Below are positions 15,783 to 24,956 of a stretch of 64,000 nucleotides of DNA, in pieces. Numbering within the stretch: position 1 is the first letter of the stretch; the number at the start of each line of letters is the position of its first letter. The notes beneath the pieces are model-generated. The model had not been told where the DNA came from, searched no databases, and saw only the letters and a program-made list of their open reading frames with translations. Where the stretch lies: NCBI RefSeq assembly GCF_000772045.1, contig NZ_CP009754.1:3348001-3412000 (forward strand). The letters are read 5' to 3'. A program made the position numbers and the translations under genes. The stretch comes from Streptomyces sp. CCM_MD2014. Lineage in GTDB: Bacteria > Actinomycetota > Actinomycetes > Streptomycetales > Streptomycetaceae.

Positions 15783-16460
15783 GTGCCTTCCCTGTTGCTG
15801 ATCGAGGACGACGACGCCATCCGCACGGCCCTGGAGCTCTCCCTGACCCGCCAGGGCCACCGGGTGGCCACCGCTGCCAGTGGTGAGGACGGTCTGAAGC
15901 TGCTGCGCGAGCAGCGGCCGGACCTGATCGTGCTGGACGTGATGCTGCCCGGCATCGACGGCTTCGAGGTGTGCCGTCGCATCCGGCGCACCGACCAGCT
16001 GCCGATCATCCTGCTGACCGCGCGCAACGACGACATCGACGTGGTCGTCGGTCTCGAGTCGGGCGCCGACGACTACGTCGTCAAACCCGTCCAGGGCCGG
16101 GTCCTGGACGCCCGGATCCGGGCCGTACTGCGGCGCGGGGAACGGGAGTCCACCGACTCGGCGAGCTTCGGCAGCCTGGTCATCGACCGTTCGGCGATGA
16201 CCGTGACGAAGAACGGCGAGGACCTCCAGCTGACGCCGACCGAGCTGCGGCTGCTGCTCGAACTGAGCCGGCGGCCCGGACAGGCGCTGTCCCGGCAGCA
16301 GTTGCTGCGGCTGGTGTGGGAACACGACTACCTCGGCGACTCCCGGCTGGTGGACGCGTGCGTCCAGCGGCTGCGCGCCAAGGTCGAGGACGTGCCGTCG
16401 TCCCCGACCCTGATCCGTACCGTCCGGGGTGTCGGCTACCGGCTGGATCCGCCTCAGTGA
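15783..16460 (+). CDS. afsQ1: AfsQ1 response regulator (OmpR family)
   Basis: A 225-residue regulator, the same length as S. coelicolor AfsQ1. The receiver domain has acidic Asp9/Asp10, phosphoacceptor Asp52 (IVLDVMLPG) and Lys101 (DYVVKP). The C-terminal winged helix has LTPTELRLLLELSRRPG and ends RTVRGVGYRLD. On phosphorylation by AfsQ2 it binds paired GTnAC sites at antibiotic, sigQ and nitrogen genes. GTG 15783 gives the conserved N-terminus PSLLLIEDDD. The afsQ2 start overlaps its stop (GTGA). Confidence 0.95.
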   Translation: MPSLLLIEDDDAIRTALELSLTRQGHRVATAASGEDGLKLLREQRPDLIVLDVMLPGIDGFEVCRRIRRTDQLPIILLTARNDDIDVVVGLESGADDYVVKPVQGRVLDARIRAVLRRGERESTDSASFGSLVIDRSAMTVTKNGEDLQLTPTELRLLLELSRRPGQALSRQQLLRLVWEHDYLGDSRLVDACVQRLRAKVEDVPSSPTLIRTVRGVGYRLDPPQ

Positions 16461-18055
16461 CCAAGGAACACCCAGGGGGTAACCGCGGCCTGGCCGCGGC
16501 TCGCAAGGGAGTCTGGTCCGGGCTGCGCTTCACCAGCCTGCGCCTCAGGCTCGTCCTCGTCTTCGGTCTGGTCGCGCTCACCGCCGCCGTGTCCGCGTCC
16601 GGCATCGCGTACTGGCTCAACCGCGAGGCGGTGCTCACCCGCACCCAGGACGCCGTACTGCGCGACTTCGAGCAGGAGATGCAGAGCCGGGCGGGGGCGT
16701 TGCCCGAGCACCCCACGCAGGACGAGTTGCAGCACACCGCGGGGCAGATGGCCAACAGCAGCCAGCGGTTCACGGTGCTGCTGGTCGCCGAGAGCGCCGA
16801 CGGCGGGGCCGTGTACGGCAGTTCGGGGGGCCTGGGCGGCTTCGCGCTGGCCGACGTGCCCGAGTCGTTGCGCGCCGCGGTGAACAAGGAGCAGAAACTC
16901 ACCTCCGCCAACAAGCACCCGTACCACCTGTACTGGCAGCGCATCACCGACGACGGCACCCCGTACCTGGTGGCCGGGACGAAGGTGATCGGCGGCGGAC
17001 CGACCGGCTACATGCTCAAGTCCCTGGAGCCGGAGGCCAAGGACCTGAACTCGCTCGCCTGGTCGCTGGGGATCGCCACCGGGCTGGCCCTGCTCGGTTC
17101 CGCCCTGCTCGCGCAGGCCCTGGCGACGACCGTGCTGAAGCCGGTGCACCGGCTCGGGGTCGCGGCGCGGCGCCTGGGCGAGGGGAAGCTGGACACCCGG
17201 CTGCGCGTGTCCGGCACCGACGAACTGGCGGACCTGTCCCGTACGTTCAACAACGCCGCCGAGAACCTGGAGAAGCGGGTCGCGGACATGGCGGACCGGG
17301 AGCAGGCCTCGCGGCGCTTCGTCGCGGACATGAGTCACGAACTGCGCACGCCGCTGACGGCGCTCACCGCGGTGACGGAGGTGCTGGAGGAGGAGCTGGA
17401 GTACGCGGGTGAGGGCGACGGCGAGGGCGGGAGCTTCGACCCGATGGTCGAGCCCGCCGTACGGCTGGTGGTGAGCGAGACGCGGCGGCTGAACGACCTG
17501 GTGGAGAACCTGATGGAGGTCACCCGCTTCGACGCGGGCACCGCCCGGCTGGTCCTGGACGACGTGGACGTCGCCGACCAGATCACCGCGTGCATCGACG
17601 CCCGGGCCTGGCTGGACGCCGTCGACCTGGACGCCGAGCGGGGCATCCACGCCCGCCTGGACCCGCGCCGCCTGGACGTCATCCTCGCCAACCTGATCGG
17701 CAACGCGCTCAAGCACGGCGGGTCGCCGGTCAGGGTGTCGGTGACGCGGGCGGACGACGAGATCGTCATCCGGGTGCGGGACAACGGTCCCGGCATCCCC
17801 GAGGACGTCCTGCCGCACGTCTTCGACCGCTTCTACAAGGCGAGCGCCTCCCGGCCGCGCTCCGAGGGCAGCGGGCTCGGCCTGTCCATCGCCCTGGAGA
17901 ACGCGCACATCCACGGCGGCGAGATATCCGCCGAGAACGCCCCGGAGGGCGGGGCGGTCTTCACGCTGCGGCTGCCGCAGGACCCGTCCCCGCCCGCCGG
18001 GGAGGACCGCGAGGGCACCGAGGACCAGGGCAAGGACGCGAAGGGACAGGTCTGA
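16457..18055 (+). CDS. afsQ2: AfsQ2 sensor histidine kinase
   Basis: A 532-residue membrane histidine kinase. TM1 is about 31-53 and TM2 about 200-225, enclosing an extracytoplasmic sensor of about 145 residues. HAMP follows, then the dimerisation helix with phospho-His 294 in SHELRTPL, and an ATPase domain with NLIGNALKHGG, DNGPGIPEDVL and GSGLGLSIA. It phosphorylates AfsQ1. GTG 16457 overlaps the afsQ1 stop, and its own stop overlaps the lipoprotein ATG (TGATG), so three genes form one coupled operon. The signal sensed is not visible from sequence. Confidence 0.95.
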   Translation: MTKEHPGGNRGLAAARKGVWSGLRFTSLRLRLVLVFGLVALTAAVSASGIAYWLNREAVLTRTQDAVLRDFEQEMQSRAGALPEHPTQDELQHTAGQMANSSQRFTVLLVAESADGGAVYGSSGGLGGFALADVPESLRAAVNKEQKLTSANKHPYHLYWQRITDDGTPYLVAGTKVIGGGPTGYMLKSLEPEAKDLNSLAWSLGIATGLALLGSALLAQALATTVLKPVHRLGVAARRLGEGKLDTRLRVSGTDELADLSRTFNNAAENLEKRVADMADREQASRRFVADMSHELRTPLTALTAVTEVLEEELEYAGEGDGEGGSFDPMVEPAVRLVVSETRRLNDLVENLMEVTRFDAGTARLVLDDVDVADQITACIDARAWLDAVDLDAERGIHARLDPRRLDVILANLIGNALKHGGSPVRVSVTRADDEIVIRVRDNGPGIPEDVLPHVFDRFYKASASRPRSEGSGLGLSIALENAHIHGGEISAENAPEGGAVFTLRLPQDPSPPAGEDREGTEDQGKDAKGQV

Positions 18056-18666
18056 TGACCGTACGCCGGCTGCCGGCCCTGACCGGGCTCGGAGTACTGG
18101 CCGTGCTGCTGACCGGGTGCGGCATCCGCGCCACCGAGGTGCCCACGGACTACGGTCCCGCGCCCTCCCGGGTGCGCTGCTCGCTCGCCGAGTCGGACGT
18201 GTCGACGCGGACCACCCCCGGGCTGCCGGCGCGGGTGTTCCTGCTGTGCGGCTCCTCGCTGGTGGCCGTGGACCGCACGGTGCGGGTGCCGGACGGCGCG
18301 TCGGACTCCGGCCGGCGCGTGCTGGTGGCCCAGGGGCTGCTGAACGAGCTGGCGGAGCAGCCGTCGGCCGCGGAGAAGGAGGCCGGGTACACGTCGGACG
18401 TACGCCGCGGGATCACCGTGACGGGACCGCGCTCCGGCGACCCGGAGGACACGCTGCGGCTGAGCACCGATCCCGACGACCTCACCTCGTACGCCCTCGC
18501 GCAGGTCGTGTGCACCTTCTCCGACTCCGCCGCGGCCGAGGGCGACGGCTCGGTGGTGCTGGCCGGCCCGGCCGACCGGTCCGCCCGCCGCTACACCTGC
18601 ACGGACGAGGTCCGGGCCCGTCCCGGCAGCAACGAACCACCGGCCGACGGGGTCACGACCGGCTGA
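18055..18666 (+). CDS. Lipoprotein of the afsQ operon
   Basis: A 203-residue lipoprotein with a short signal peptide and lipobox LLTGC near residue 20. The mature domain matches nothing specific by eye and contains further Cys residues. It is translationally coupled to afsQ2 (TGATG), the same three-gene arrangement as in S. coelicolor. It is therefore a candidate accessory or sensing partner for the AfsQ2 external domain. Function unproven. Confidence 0.85.
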   Translation: MTVRRLPALTGLGVLAVLLTGCGIRATEVPTDYGPAPSRVRCSLAESDVSTRTTPGLPARVFLLCGSSLVAVDRTVRVPDGASDSGRRVLVAQGLLNELAEQPSAAEKEAGYTSDVRRGITVTGPRSGDPEDTLRLSTDPDDLTSYALAQVVCTFSDSAAAEGDGSVVLAGPADRSARRYTCTDEVRARPGSNEPPADGVTTG

Positions 18667-18827
18667 CGTCCGGCCGGGCGGGCGGTGCCCGCACGAGGGA
18701 CGGGAAGAGGGCCGTGCGGGACCGGATCGGGGCCGGGTAGCCCGTACGAGGGGCGTGTGGCGCAAGCCTCACCCTTGCGGAGCAGGGGGCCGGAACCGTG
18801 CGCGGTGCGGGCCGCGTCTAGGGGGAC

Positions 18828-19379
18828 GTGCAGCGTCATGGGTTCCTCGGCGGCAGCGCCGCGCTCCGCATCCGTGTGACGGGAGGCGTTCTCCTCGTCG
18901 CGCATCTCGCGTTCGTCGCCTGGTACGCGCTGCGGCCGCTCGACGTTCCCTGGGTGCTGCCTCCCAATCTCGAACCCCTCGCCGGCATCCGTGCCGACCT
19001 GACGCTGGGCGGAGTCCAGGCCGTGCGCTCGCTCGCCGGAGGGCTGGCGCTGCTGGCCCCGCTGGGGGTACTGCTGCCGATGGCCGGCGGCCGGCTGACC
19101 GTCTCACCGCTGGCGTCCGTGCTGCGCACCACGGCCGCGGCCGCCCTGCTGTCGGTGGGCATCGAGCTGCTGCAGACCGGGGTGCCCGGTCAGGTCGTGG
19201 ACATCGACTCGGTGCTGCTGAACACGGTGGGCGTGGCCCTCGCGCACCTCGTCGTCGTCCCCGCGGGCCGGGCCCGGCTCCGTCGCCGGTACCGGCGGGA
19301 CGGGCGGGAGGACGTACCTCAGGAGGAGCCCGCTCAGGGTCGGACCCCGACGATTCCCAGGGTCGGTATCGCCCCGTAG
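18828..19379 (+). CDS. VanZ-like family membrane protein
   Basis: A 183-residue membrane protein with about four hydrophobic segments. It has the VanZ features: an early WYALRPLD, LAPLGVLLPM, a central IELLQTGVPGQVVDIDSVLLN and NTVGVALAHL. VanZ proteins give low-level teicoplanin resistance in some hosts, but most members are of unknown function. GTG 18828 is preceded by GGGGGA. The tail after residue 150 is basic and cytoplasmic. It stands alone between the afsQ operon and a PspC gene. Confidence 0.8.
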   Translation: MQRHGFLGGSAALRIRVTGGVLLVAHLAFVAWYALRPLDVPWVLPPNLEPLAGIRADLTLGGVQAVRSLAGGLALLAPLGVLLPMAGGRLTVSPLASVLRTTAAAALLSVGIELLQTGVPGQVVDIDSVLLNTVGVALAHLVVVPAGRARLRRRYRRDGREDVPQEEPAQGRTPTIPRVGIAP

Positions 19380-19474
19380 AGCGACGCTTTGTTCCGTTCG
19401 TCTCCGTAGCGTGGAGGGCAGATGAAGGGGAAGCCGGAGGGCAGCCCCACCCAGACGCTCACGAAGGAGCCGCG

Positions 19475-19678
19475 ATGTCCCGCCTCGCCCGCCCCACCCA
19501 CGGCCGCATGATCGGCGGAGTGTGCGCCGCGCTGGCCCGGCGCTTCGGCACCTCGGCCGGCACGATGCGGGTGATCTTCCTGGTCTCCTGCCTGCTGCCC
19601 GGCCCGCAGTTCCTGCTCTACCTGGCCCTGTGGATCCTGCTCCCGTCCGAGGAGAAGGCCGCCCGCACGGCCTGGTGA
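19475..19678 (+). CDS. PspC-domain small membrane protein
   Basis: A 67-residue protein consisting of a single PspC domain: SRLARPTHGRMIGGVCAALA, then ARRFG, then a hydrophobic segment (VIFLVSCLL..FLLYLALWILLP). PspC proteins take part in envelope-stress responses in other bacteria; alone, the role is unclear. ATG 19475 follows GAAGGAG. A strong hairpin lies 22 bases after the stop. Confidence 0.85.
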   Translation: MSRLARPTHGRMIGGVCAALARRFGTSAGTMRVIFLVSCLLPGPQFLLYLALWILLPSEEKAARTAW

Positions 19679-19700
19679 AAGACGTACCTCCCCTCTGGTA

Positions 19701-19745
19701 CGCCGAAGGGGCGCACCCGGCGACACCGGGCGCGCCCCTTCGGCG
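19701..19745. terminator. Bidirectional terminator hairpin
   Basis: A perfect 14-base stem (CGCCGAAGGGGCGC with GCGCCCCTTCGGCG) around a 17-base loop. It lies between the convergent PspC gene (stop 19678) and the secreted-protein gene (stop 19764), so it can end both transcripts. Confidence 0.85.
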
Positions 19746-19763
19746 CATGGGGGAGGCGCGGGG

Positions 19764-20132
19764 TCAGCCGCCGATCGGCAGACCGTTGACCGGCAGGCCC
19801 TGGGTGGGCAGGCCCTTCAGCGGCACTCCGCCGAGCAGCTTGGCGACCGGCTCGGTCGGGCCCTCGGCGAGCTGCTCGGCGACGACCTGCTCGACGACCG
19901 GCTGCGCGACGGTCAGACCGGTGCCGGCGATCCTGCGGCCCTGCTCCAGCGCGTTGCCCGCGCCGGGCGCCACCTGGGAGACGGTCTCCGCGGGGAGGGT
20001 GCGGGCGACGGAGTCCACCGTCTGCGCGGTGTCCGGGAGCTCGGGGGCCGCGGTGGCCGCGCCGGCGCCGGCGGCGGCGAAGGCGGCACCGAGGGCGGCG
20101 ACACCGAGGGTCTTGGCAGCAGACTGCTTCAT
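19764..20132 (-). CDS. Small secreted protein with GLP repeats
   Basis: A 122-residue exported protein. The signal peptide is MKQSAAKTLGVAALG..AAAGAGAATAA with cleavage near AA-PELP. The mature part is helical and Cys-free and ends in a short repeat series (PLKGLPTQGLPVNGLPIGG). No known domain. It resembles in layout the secreted protein at 13412-13822. ATG 20132 is the only start giving a proper signal peptide. Confidence 0.7.
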   Translation of the reverse strand: MKQSAAKTLGVAALGAAFAAAGAGAATAAPELPDTAQTVDSVARTLPAETVSQVAPGAGNALEQGRRIAGTGLTVAQPVVEQVVAEQLAEGPTEPVAKLLGGVPLKGLPTQGLPVNGLPIGG

Positions 20133-20272
20133 GGAAATGCGTCCTCGTAATGGGGTGACGGGGATGTGAGCGGTGCTCGACCGTAAACACGCTTCACCCC
20201 CCGCGGCAAACATCGAAATGCGGACGGATTGTGAACGCCTGTCCGCGTTTCCGTATTACCGTCGCCTCCTGG

Positions 20273-21463
20273 TCACCCCTCCCTGTCCGCATTTCCGCTG
20301 GTGGAGGCCGTCTGCTGGAACAGCCATTCGGATTTCAGCTCCGCGTATCCGGGCTTGATGACGTCATTGATCATGGCCAGTCGTTCATCGAAAGGAATGA
20401 ACGCTGATTTCATCGCATTGACGGAGAACCACTGCATGTCGTCGAGCGTGTAACCGAAGGCCTCGACAAGGTGCTCGAATTCGCGGCTCATGCCGGTGTG
20501 GGACATCAGCCGGTTGTCGGTGTTGACGGTGGCCCGGAAGTGCAGCCGGCGCAGCAGCCCGATGGGGTGCTCGGCATAGGAGTCGGCGGCGCCGGTCTGG
20601 AGGTTGGAGCTGGGGCACAGCTCCAGCGGGATCCGCTTGTCCCGGACGTAGGAGGCGAGCCGTCCGAGCTTGACCGAGCCGTCCTCGTGGACCTGGATGT
20701 CGTCGATGATGCGCACCCCGTGTCCGAGCCGGTCGGCGCCGCACCACTGCAGGGCCTGCCAGATGGACGGCAGCCCGAAGGCCTCGCCGGCGTGGATGGT
20801 GAAGTGGTTGTTCTCCCGCTTCAGGTACTCGAAGGCGTCCAGGTGCCGGGTGGGCGGGTAGCCGGCCTCGGCGCCCGCGATGTCGAAGCCGACGACGCCG
20901 AGATCGCGGTAGCGGTTGGCGAGTTCGGCGATCTCCAGGGAGCGGGCGGCGTGCCGCATGGCGGTGAGCAGGGCGCCGACCCGGATGCGGTGGCCGTTCT
21001 CCCGGGCGCGCCGCTCCCCTTGCCGGAAGCCCTCGTTGACGGCCTCGACGACCTCTTCGAGCGTCAGCCCCTTCTCCAGGTGCTGCTCGGGCGCGTACCG
21101 CACCTCGGCGTAGACGACGCCGTCCTCGGCGAGGTCCTCGGCGCACTCGGCGGCGACCCGGGCCAGGGCGTCGCGGGTCTGCATGACGCCGACGGTGTGG
21201 GAGAAGGTCTCCAGGTACCGCTCGAGGGACCCGGAGTCGGCGGCCTGCCGGAACCAGGTGCCGAGCCGGTCGGCGTCGGTTTCCGGGAGGTCCGGGTAAC
21301 CGGTCTCGCGGGCGAGTTCGACGACCGTGCCGGGACGCAGCCCGCCGTCGAGATGGTCGTGCAGCAGAACCTTGGGCGCCCGGCGGATGCGGTCCGGCGA
21401 CGGTGTCTTGGAGACCGTCGCGGTCTTCGCCGCGGCGCTCTTCTCGGTGCTCTGGCTCGTCAT
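20273..21463 (-). CDS. add: Adenosine deaminase
   Basis: A 396-residue deaminase converting adenosine (and deoxyadenosine) to inosine. Zinc and catalytic features are visible: HDHLDGG (His35, His37), FTIHAGEA with the catalytic Glu, SSNLQTG, and ATVNTDNR with the zinc-binding Asp. The first 27 residues are an Ala/Lys/Ser-rich extension. A CTACGCGCGTAG palindrome lies 17 bases before ATG 21463 and touches a GTAGGAG ribosome-site-like run. The same motif precedes the nucleoside transporter and lipoprotein genes, so the gene probably belongs to a shared regulon. Confidence 0.93.
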   Translation of the reverse strand: MTSQSTEKSAAAKTATVSKTPSPDRIRRAPKVLLHDHLDGGLRPGTVVELARETGYPDLPETDADRLGTWFRQAADSGSLERYLETFSHTVGVMQTRDALARVAAECAEDLAEDGVVYAEVRYAPEQHLEKGLTLEEVVEAVNEGFRQGERRARENGHRIRVGALLTAMRHAARSLEIAELANRYRDLGVVGFDIAGAEAGYPPTRHLDAFEYLKRENNHFTIHAGEAFGLPSIWQALQWCGADRLGHGVRIIDDIQVHEDGSVKLGRLASYVRDKRIPLELCPSSNLQTGAADSYAEHPIGLLRRLHFRATVNTDNRLMSHTGMSREFEHLVEAFGYTLDDMQWFSVNAMKSAFIPFDERLAMINDVIKPGYAELKSEWLFQQTASTSGNADREG

Positions 21464-21479
21464 TTCCGCACTCTAACTC

Positions 21480-21491
21480 CTACGCGCGTAG
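21480..21491. promoter_or_regulatory. Putative nucleoside-regulon operator (copy 1, add)
   Basis: A perfect 12-base palindrome CTACGCGCGTAG, 17 bases upstream of the adenosine deaminase start. It is identical to the copy before the nucleoside ABC transporter operon and 10/12 identical to the copies before both BMP lipoproteins. Binding here would block the promoter or ribosome access. Confidence 0.65.
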
Positions 21492-21539
21492 AACACCGGG
21501 CGAATGCACGGACCCGCACGGATCCTGATGGGTCTCGAC

Positions 21540-21599
21540 GGATCCGGACGGCCCCTCATGGATCCCGATGGATCCGGGCGCCCCCTCATGGATCCGCAC
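21540..21599. repeat. Two tandem 30-base GGATCC-rich repeats
   Basis: Units 21540-21569 and 21570-21599 match at about 26 of 30 positions; each holds two GGATCC sites and CCCCTCATGGATCC. A looser third copy lies just before (about 21510-21539). They lie between add and the divergent hydrolase gene; no coding frame or known function is apparent. Confidence 0.7.
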
Positions 21600-21732
21600 G
21601 GCCCCGAGGGACGCGACGCGTTCCGGCCAGGCGGCCGGATTCGATGCCGCGGGCGGTGTACGGACTCCCCGATATGTAACGGTGACTGCGCGGACGGGTT
21701 CCGTACACCCGGTCTTCTGAGAATCTGCTCCC

Positions 21733-22494
21733 ATGGCACAGCAAGCGACGCCGGTCCGTCGGGCCCGGCTGGGGCGGACGCTCGGTCCGGAGGGGACGGC
21801 GGTGAGCGGTGTGGTGCTGCTGCTCCCCGGGGGCGAGGAGGTCTCCGACCGCAGGCCCTCCGCGCTGCTCGCGGCCGCGTCCGTACGCGCGTTGGGGCGC
21901 CGGCTGGCACGCGCGGGCCGGGAGGAGGGGCTGGCCACGCACGTCGTGCACTACCGCTACCGCGGCTGGAACGGCGCCGAGGCGCACCTCGCCCGGGACG
22001 CCGAATGGGCCGCCGACGAGGCGGTCCGGCGCTACGGCGACGTGCCCCTGTGCCTGCTCGGCACCGGTATGGGCGGCCGGGCGGCGCTGCGTGCGGCCGG
22101 GCACGAGGCCGTCAACTCGGTGCTGGCGGTCGCCCCTTGGCTGCCGGAGGACGACGTCGCCGCGCCACCCGAACCGGTGAAACAGCTCGCCGGGCGGCAG
22201 GTGCTGATCGTGCACGGCACGAACGACGGGCACAGCGACCCGGAGCTGTCGTTCCGGCTCGCCTCGCGGGCGAAGAAGGCGAACCGTGCCGTGTGCCGGT
22301 TCGAGGTGCACTCCGACGGCCACGGGCTGCGCCAGTACCGGGACGAGGTCGCCGCGCTGGCGGAGGACTTCGTGATGGGCGTGCTCTTCGGGAGGTCCTT
22401 CTCGCGCCCGGTGGAGGACGCCCTGGCCGCTCCCCCGCCGCTGGGACTGCGGATGCCGTTGGCGGCGGGGTTCGGCAAGTCGCTGCGACGGTAG
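21733..22494 (+). CDS. Alpha/beta hydrolase-fold protein with altered nucleophile
   Basis: A 253-residue protein of alpha/beta hydrolase layout: strand VVLLLPGGEE, helix, HVVHYRYRGWNG, then CLLGTGMGGRAAL at the nucleophile elbow, LIVHGTNDGHSDPE around the acid, and SDGHGLR with the expected His. The elbow reads G-T-G-M-G, so Gly112 replaces the usual Ser of G-x-S-x-G. The protein may be non-catalytic or use another residue. It stands alone, divergent from add. Start ATG 21733. Confidence 0.7.
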   Translation: MAQQATPVRRARLGRTLGPEGTAVSGVVLLLPGGEEVSDRRPSALLAAASVRALGRRLARAGREEGLATHVVHYRYRGWNGAEAHLARDAEWAADEAVRRYGDVPLCLLGTGMGGRAALRAAGHEAVNSVLAVAPWLPEDDVAAPPEPVKQLAGRQVLIVHGTNDGHSDPELSFRLASRAKKANRAVCRFEVHSDGHGLRQYRDEVAALAEDFVMGVLFGRSFSRPVEDALAAPPPLGLRMPLAAGFGKSLRR

Positions 22495-22520
22495 CGCGCG
22501 TCCGCCCCGGCGCGGGAGGC

Positions 22521-23474
22521 TCAGGACGGCAGCAGGCTGCCCCGCCGGGACAGCAGGAACTTCTTGAACGCCGCCACGGGTGGCGTGTCCGTGCGCCCCG
22601 CCAGCCAGGCCACGCCGATCTCGCGGGCGGCGCGCGGGGCCGTGACCGTCAGTTCGACCACGCCGGGGCGGGGCACGGCGGGCGGCGGCAGCAGGGCGAC
22701 GCCGAGTCCTGCCGCGACCAGGCCGCGCAGCGTCTCCGCCTCCTCGCCCTCGAAGGCGACCCTGGGCCGGAAACCGGCCTCCTTGCACAGGGCGTCGGTG
22801 ATGCGGCGCAGGCCGTAGCCGGGCTCCAGGGTCACGAAGTTCTCGTCGGCGGCCTCGGCGAGGCGGATGCGCCTGCGGCCGGCCAGGGCGTGGTCGGCCG
22901 GGACGACCAGGCGCAGTTTCTGCTCGTCGAGGCGGCGGGCGACCAGGTCGGGGGCGTCGGGCACCGGGGAGGTCAGGCACAGGTCCAACTCGCCGGCGCG
23001 CAGCCGCTCCAGCATGGCCTCGCCGTAGTTCTGCACCAGGCTGAAGCGGACGCGGGGGTGGTCGGCGCGGAAGGCGTGCAGCAGACCGGGGACGGTCTCG
23101 GCGCCCATGGTGTGCAGGAAGCCGAAGGCGACCTTGCCGGTGGCCGGGTCGGCATCGGCGCGGACCTCGTCGGCGGCGCGCTCGACCTCGGCGAGGGCGC
23201 GTTCCACGGAGCCGAGGAAGGTGCGCCCGGCGACGGTCAGCGCGAGGGTGCGGCCGCGGCGCACGAACAGGTCGACGCCGAGGTCCTCCTCCAGGCGGAC
23301 GAGGGCGCGCGAGAGGGTCGACTGGGGGACGTTCATCTCCTGCGCGGCCCGGGTGACGTGCTCGGTGCGGGCCACGCCGGCGAAGTGCGCGAGGCGGGGC
23401 GCGAGCAGCGCCACGATGTCTTCCGTGTCACCGGAGGGTGACAGGCGGGGCCGTGAGCTTTGCTGATGCAGCAT
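22521..23474 (-). CDS. LysR-family transcriptional regulator
   Basis: A 317-residue LysR regulator. The N-terminal winged helix is clear (HFAGVARTEHVTRAAQEMNV, then PQSTLSRALVRLEEDLG), followed by the effector-binding domain (KVAFGFLHTMGAETVPGLLH, LDLCLTSPVP, GYGLRRITDALCKEAGF). It is divergent from the MFS exporter gene, with 63 bases between starts; LysR proteins typically control such a neighbour through that gap. ATG 23474 gives MLHQQS; the frame extends further but antisense to the MFS gene. Confidence 0.9.
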   Translation of the reverse strand: MLHQQSSRPRLSPSGDTEDIVALLAPRLAHFAGVARTEHVTRAAQEMNVPQSTLSRALVRLEEDLGVDLFVRRGRTLALTVAGRTFLGSVERALAEVERAADEVRADADPATGKVAFGFLHTMGAETVPGLLHAFRADHPRVRFSLVQNYGEAMLERLRAGELDLCLTSPVPDAPDLVARRLDEQKLRLVVPADHALAGRRRIRLAEAADENFVTLEPGYGLRRITDALCKEAGFRPRVAFEGEEAETLRGLVAAGLGVALLPPPAVPRPGVVELTVTAPRAAREIGVAWLAGRTDTPPVAAFKKFLLSRRGSLLPS

Positions 23475-23537
23475 GGGAACGATTATGGCCATTCCATGCA
23501 TTGGACGGATGAGTGAGGGCCTTCGTATCGTCGTGTC

Positions 23538-24845
23538 ATGACTCCCGCCGATACCGGGGCGTCCACGGACGTGGACGCCGCATCCGCCGCCTCCGCCGTC
23601 CCCGACCCCGTCGAATCCCCCGACTCGCGCATGGCCCCGGGCGGCCCCGGCTACCGCCGGATGAGTTTCGCGCTGTTCCTGGCGGGCGTCGCGACCTTCG
23701 CGCTCCTCTACTCCACCCAGGCCCTGCTGCCGCTGATCTCCGGCGATCTGGGCGTCACGGCGAGCGACGCGAGCTGGACGGTGGCCGCCGCGACCGGGGG
23801 CCTCGCGCTCTTCGTGCTGCCGATGAGCGCGCTGTCGGAGCGGTTCGGACGCCGTACGGTGATGACCGCCTCGCTGGCGGTCGCCGTGACCGTCGGGCTG
23901 CTGGTCCCCTTCGCCCCGTCGCTGCCGGCGCTGGTCGCGCTGCGGGCGGTGCAGGGCGCGGCGCTGGCCGGGCTGCCGGCCTCGGCGACGGCGTACCTCG
24001 CGGAGGAGGTGCGGCCGCGGGCGCTGGTCAGCGCGATCGGCCTGTTCGTGGCGGGCAACAGCGTGGGCGGGATGAGCGGCCGGGTCATCACCGGCTGGGT
24101 CGCCCAGGAGTGGGGCTGGCGGGTGGCCGTCGGGGTCATCGGCCTGGTGGCGGTGGCGTGCGCGGTGGCCTTCCGGCTGCTGCTGCCGGCGCCCAGGCAC
24201 TTCACGCCGGGCTCGCTGCGCCCGCGGGTCCTCGTCCGCACGGTCCGCGACCACCTCGCCAACCCGCTGCTGCGCCGCCTGTACGCGATCGGCGCGCTGT
24301 TCATGACGGTGTTCGGCGGCGTCTACACGGTGATCGGCTACCGCCTGACCGAGGCGCCCTTCTCCCTCCCGCAGGGCCTGATCGGCTCGATCTTCCTGGT
24401 CTACCTGGTCGGCACGGTCTCGGCGTCGACGGCGGGCCGGCTGGTGAGCCGCCTGGGCCGCCGCGGCGCGCTCTACCTGGGCGCCGGTACGACGGCGGCG
24501 GGCCTGCTGCTGTCCCTGGCGCCGTTCCTTCCGCTGGTCCTGCTCGGCCTGGTGCTGATCACGGCGGGCTTCTTCGCCGGGCACGCGGTGGCCTCCTCGG
24601 CGGTCGGCAAGACCGCCCGGCACGGCCGCGCCCAGGCCTCGGCGCTGTACCAGTCCGCCTACTACGTGGGGTCCAGCGCGGGCAGCACGGTCGGCGCGGT
24701 GGCCTTCCACTCCGGCGGCTGGGCCGGGACGGTCGGGGTCGGTGTCCTCGCGGTGCTGGGCGTCGTGGTGATCACGGTGTCCGGGTCGCTGGCGGCGCGC
24801 CGGGCCGCCGGCGCGCCGGTGAGGGCGTTGAGCCTGCCTCGCTGA
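23538..24845 (+). CDS. MFS transporter (YnfM-like drug/arabinose efflux type)
   Basis: A 435-residue major facilitator with 12 predicted membrane segments after a roughly 45-residue hydrophilic N-terminus. The loop 2-3 signature reads LSERFGRRTV, and RLGRRGALYLG is the matching loop in the second half. The pattern fits the YnfM/CynX-like exporters; substrate unknown. It probably answers to the divergent LysR gene. A 7-base hairpin follows the stop (24846-24870). Confidence 0.88.
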   Translation: MTPADTGASTDVDAASAASAVPDPVESPDSRMAPGGPGYRRMSFALFLAGVATFALLYSTQALLPLISGDLGVTASDASWTVAAATGGLALFVLPMSALSERFGRRTVMTASLAVAVTVGLLVPFAPSLPALVALRAVQGAALAGLPASATAYLAEEVRPRALVSAIGLFVAGNSVGGMSGRVITGWVAQEWGWRVAVGVIGLVAVACAVAFRLLLPAPRHFTPGSLRPRVLVRTVRDHLANPLLRRLYAIGALFMTVFGGVYTVIGYRLTEAPFSLPQGLIGSIFLVYLVGTVSASTAGRLVSRLGRRGALYLGAGTTAAGLLLSLAPFLPLVLLGLVLITAGFFAGHAVASSAVGKTARHGRAQASALYQSAYYVGSSAGSTVGAVAFHSGGWAGTVGVGVLAVLGVVVITVSGSLAARRAAGAPVRALSLPR

Positions 24846-24956
24846 CCTGCGCCTTTCTTGACTGCGCAGGCCATTGTCAGTCCCCTGCGGTAGCTTCCGA
24901 AGTGCGAGGCGCGAAGACGCGCACTACGGGACGCCACAGGGGTGGGTGGACGGACG

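Noticed and set aside
22521..24710. LysR gene as a 729-residue fusion protein
   Set aside because: The extra 5' part is antisense to the MFS gene; ATG 23474 gives a normal LysR length and the 63-base divergent spacing is typical.
24846..24870. Terminator after the MFS gene
   Set aside because: Only a 7-base stem (CCTGCGC/GCGCAGG), too short to call with confidence.
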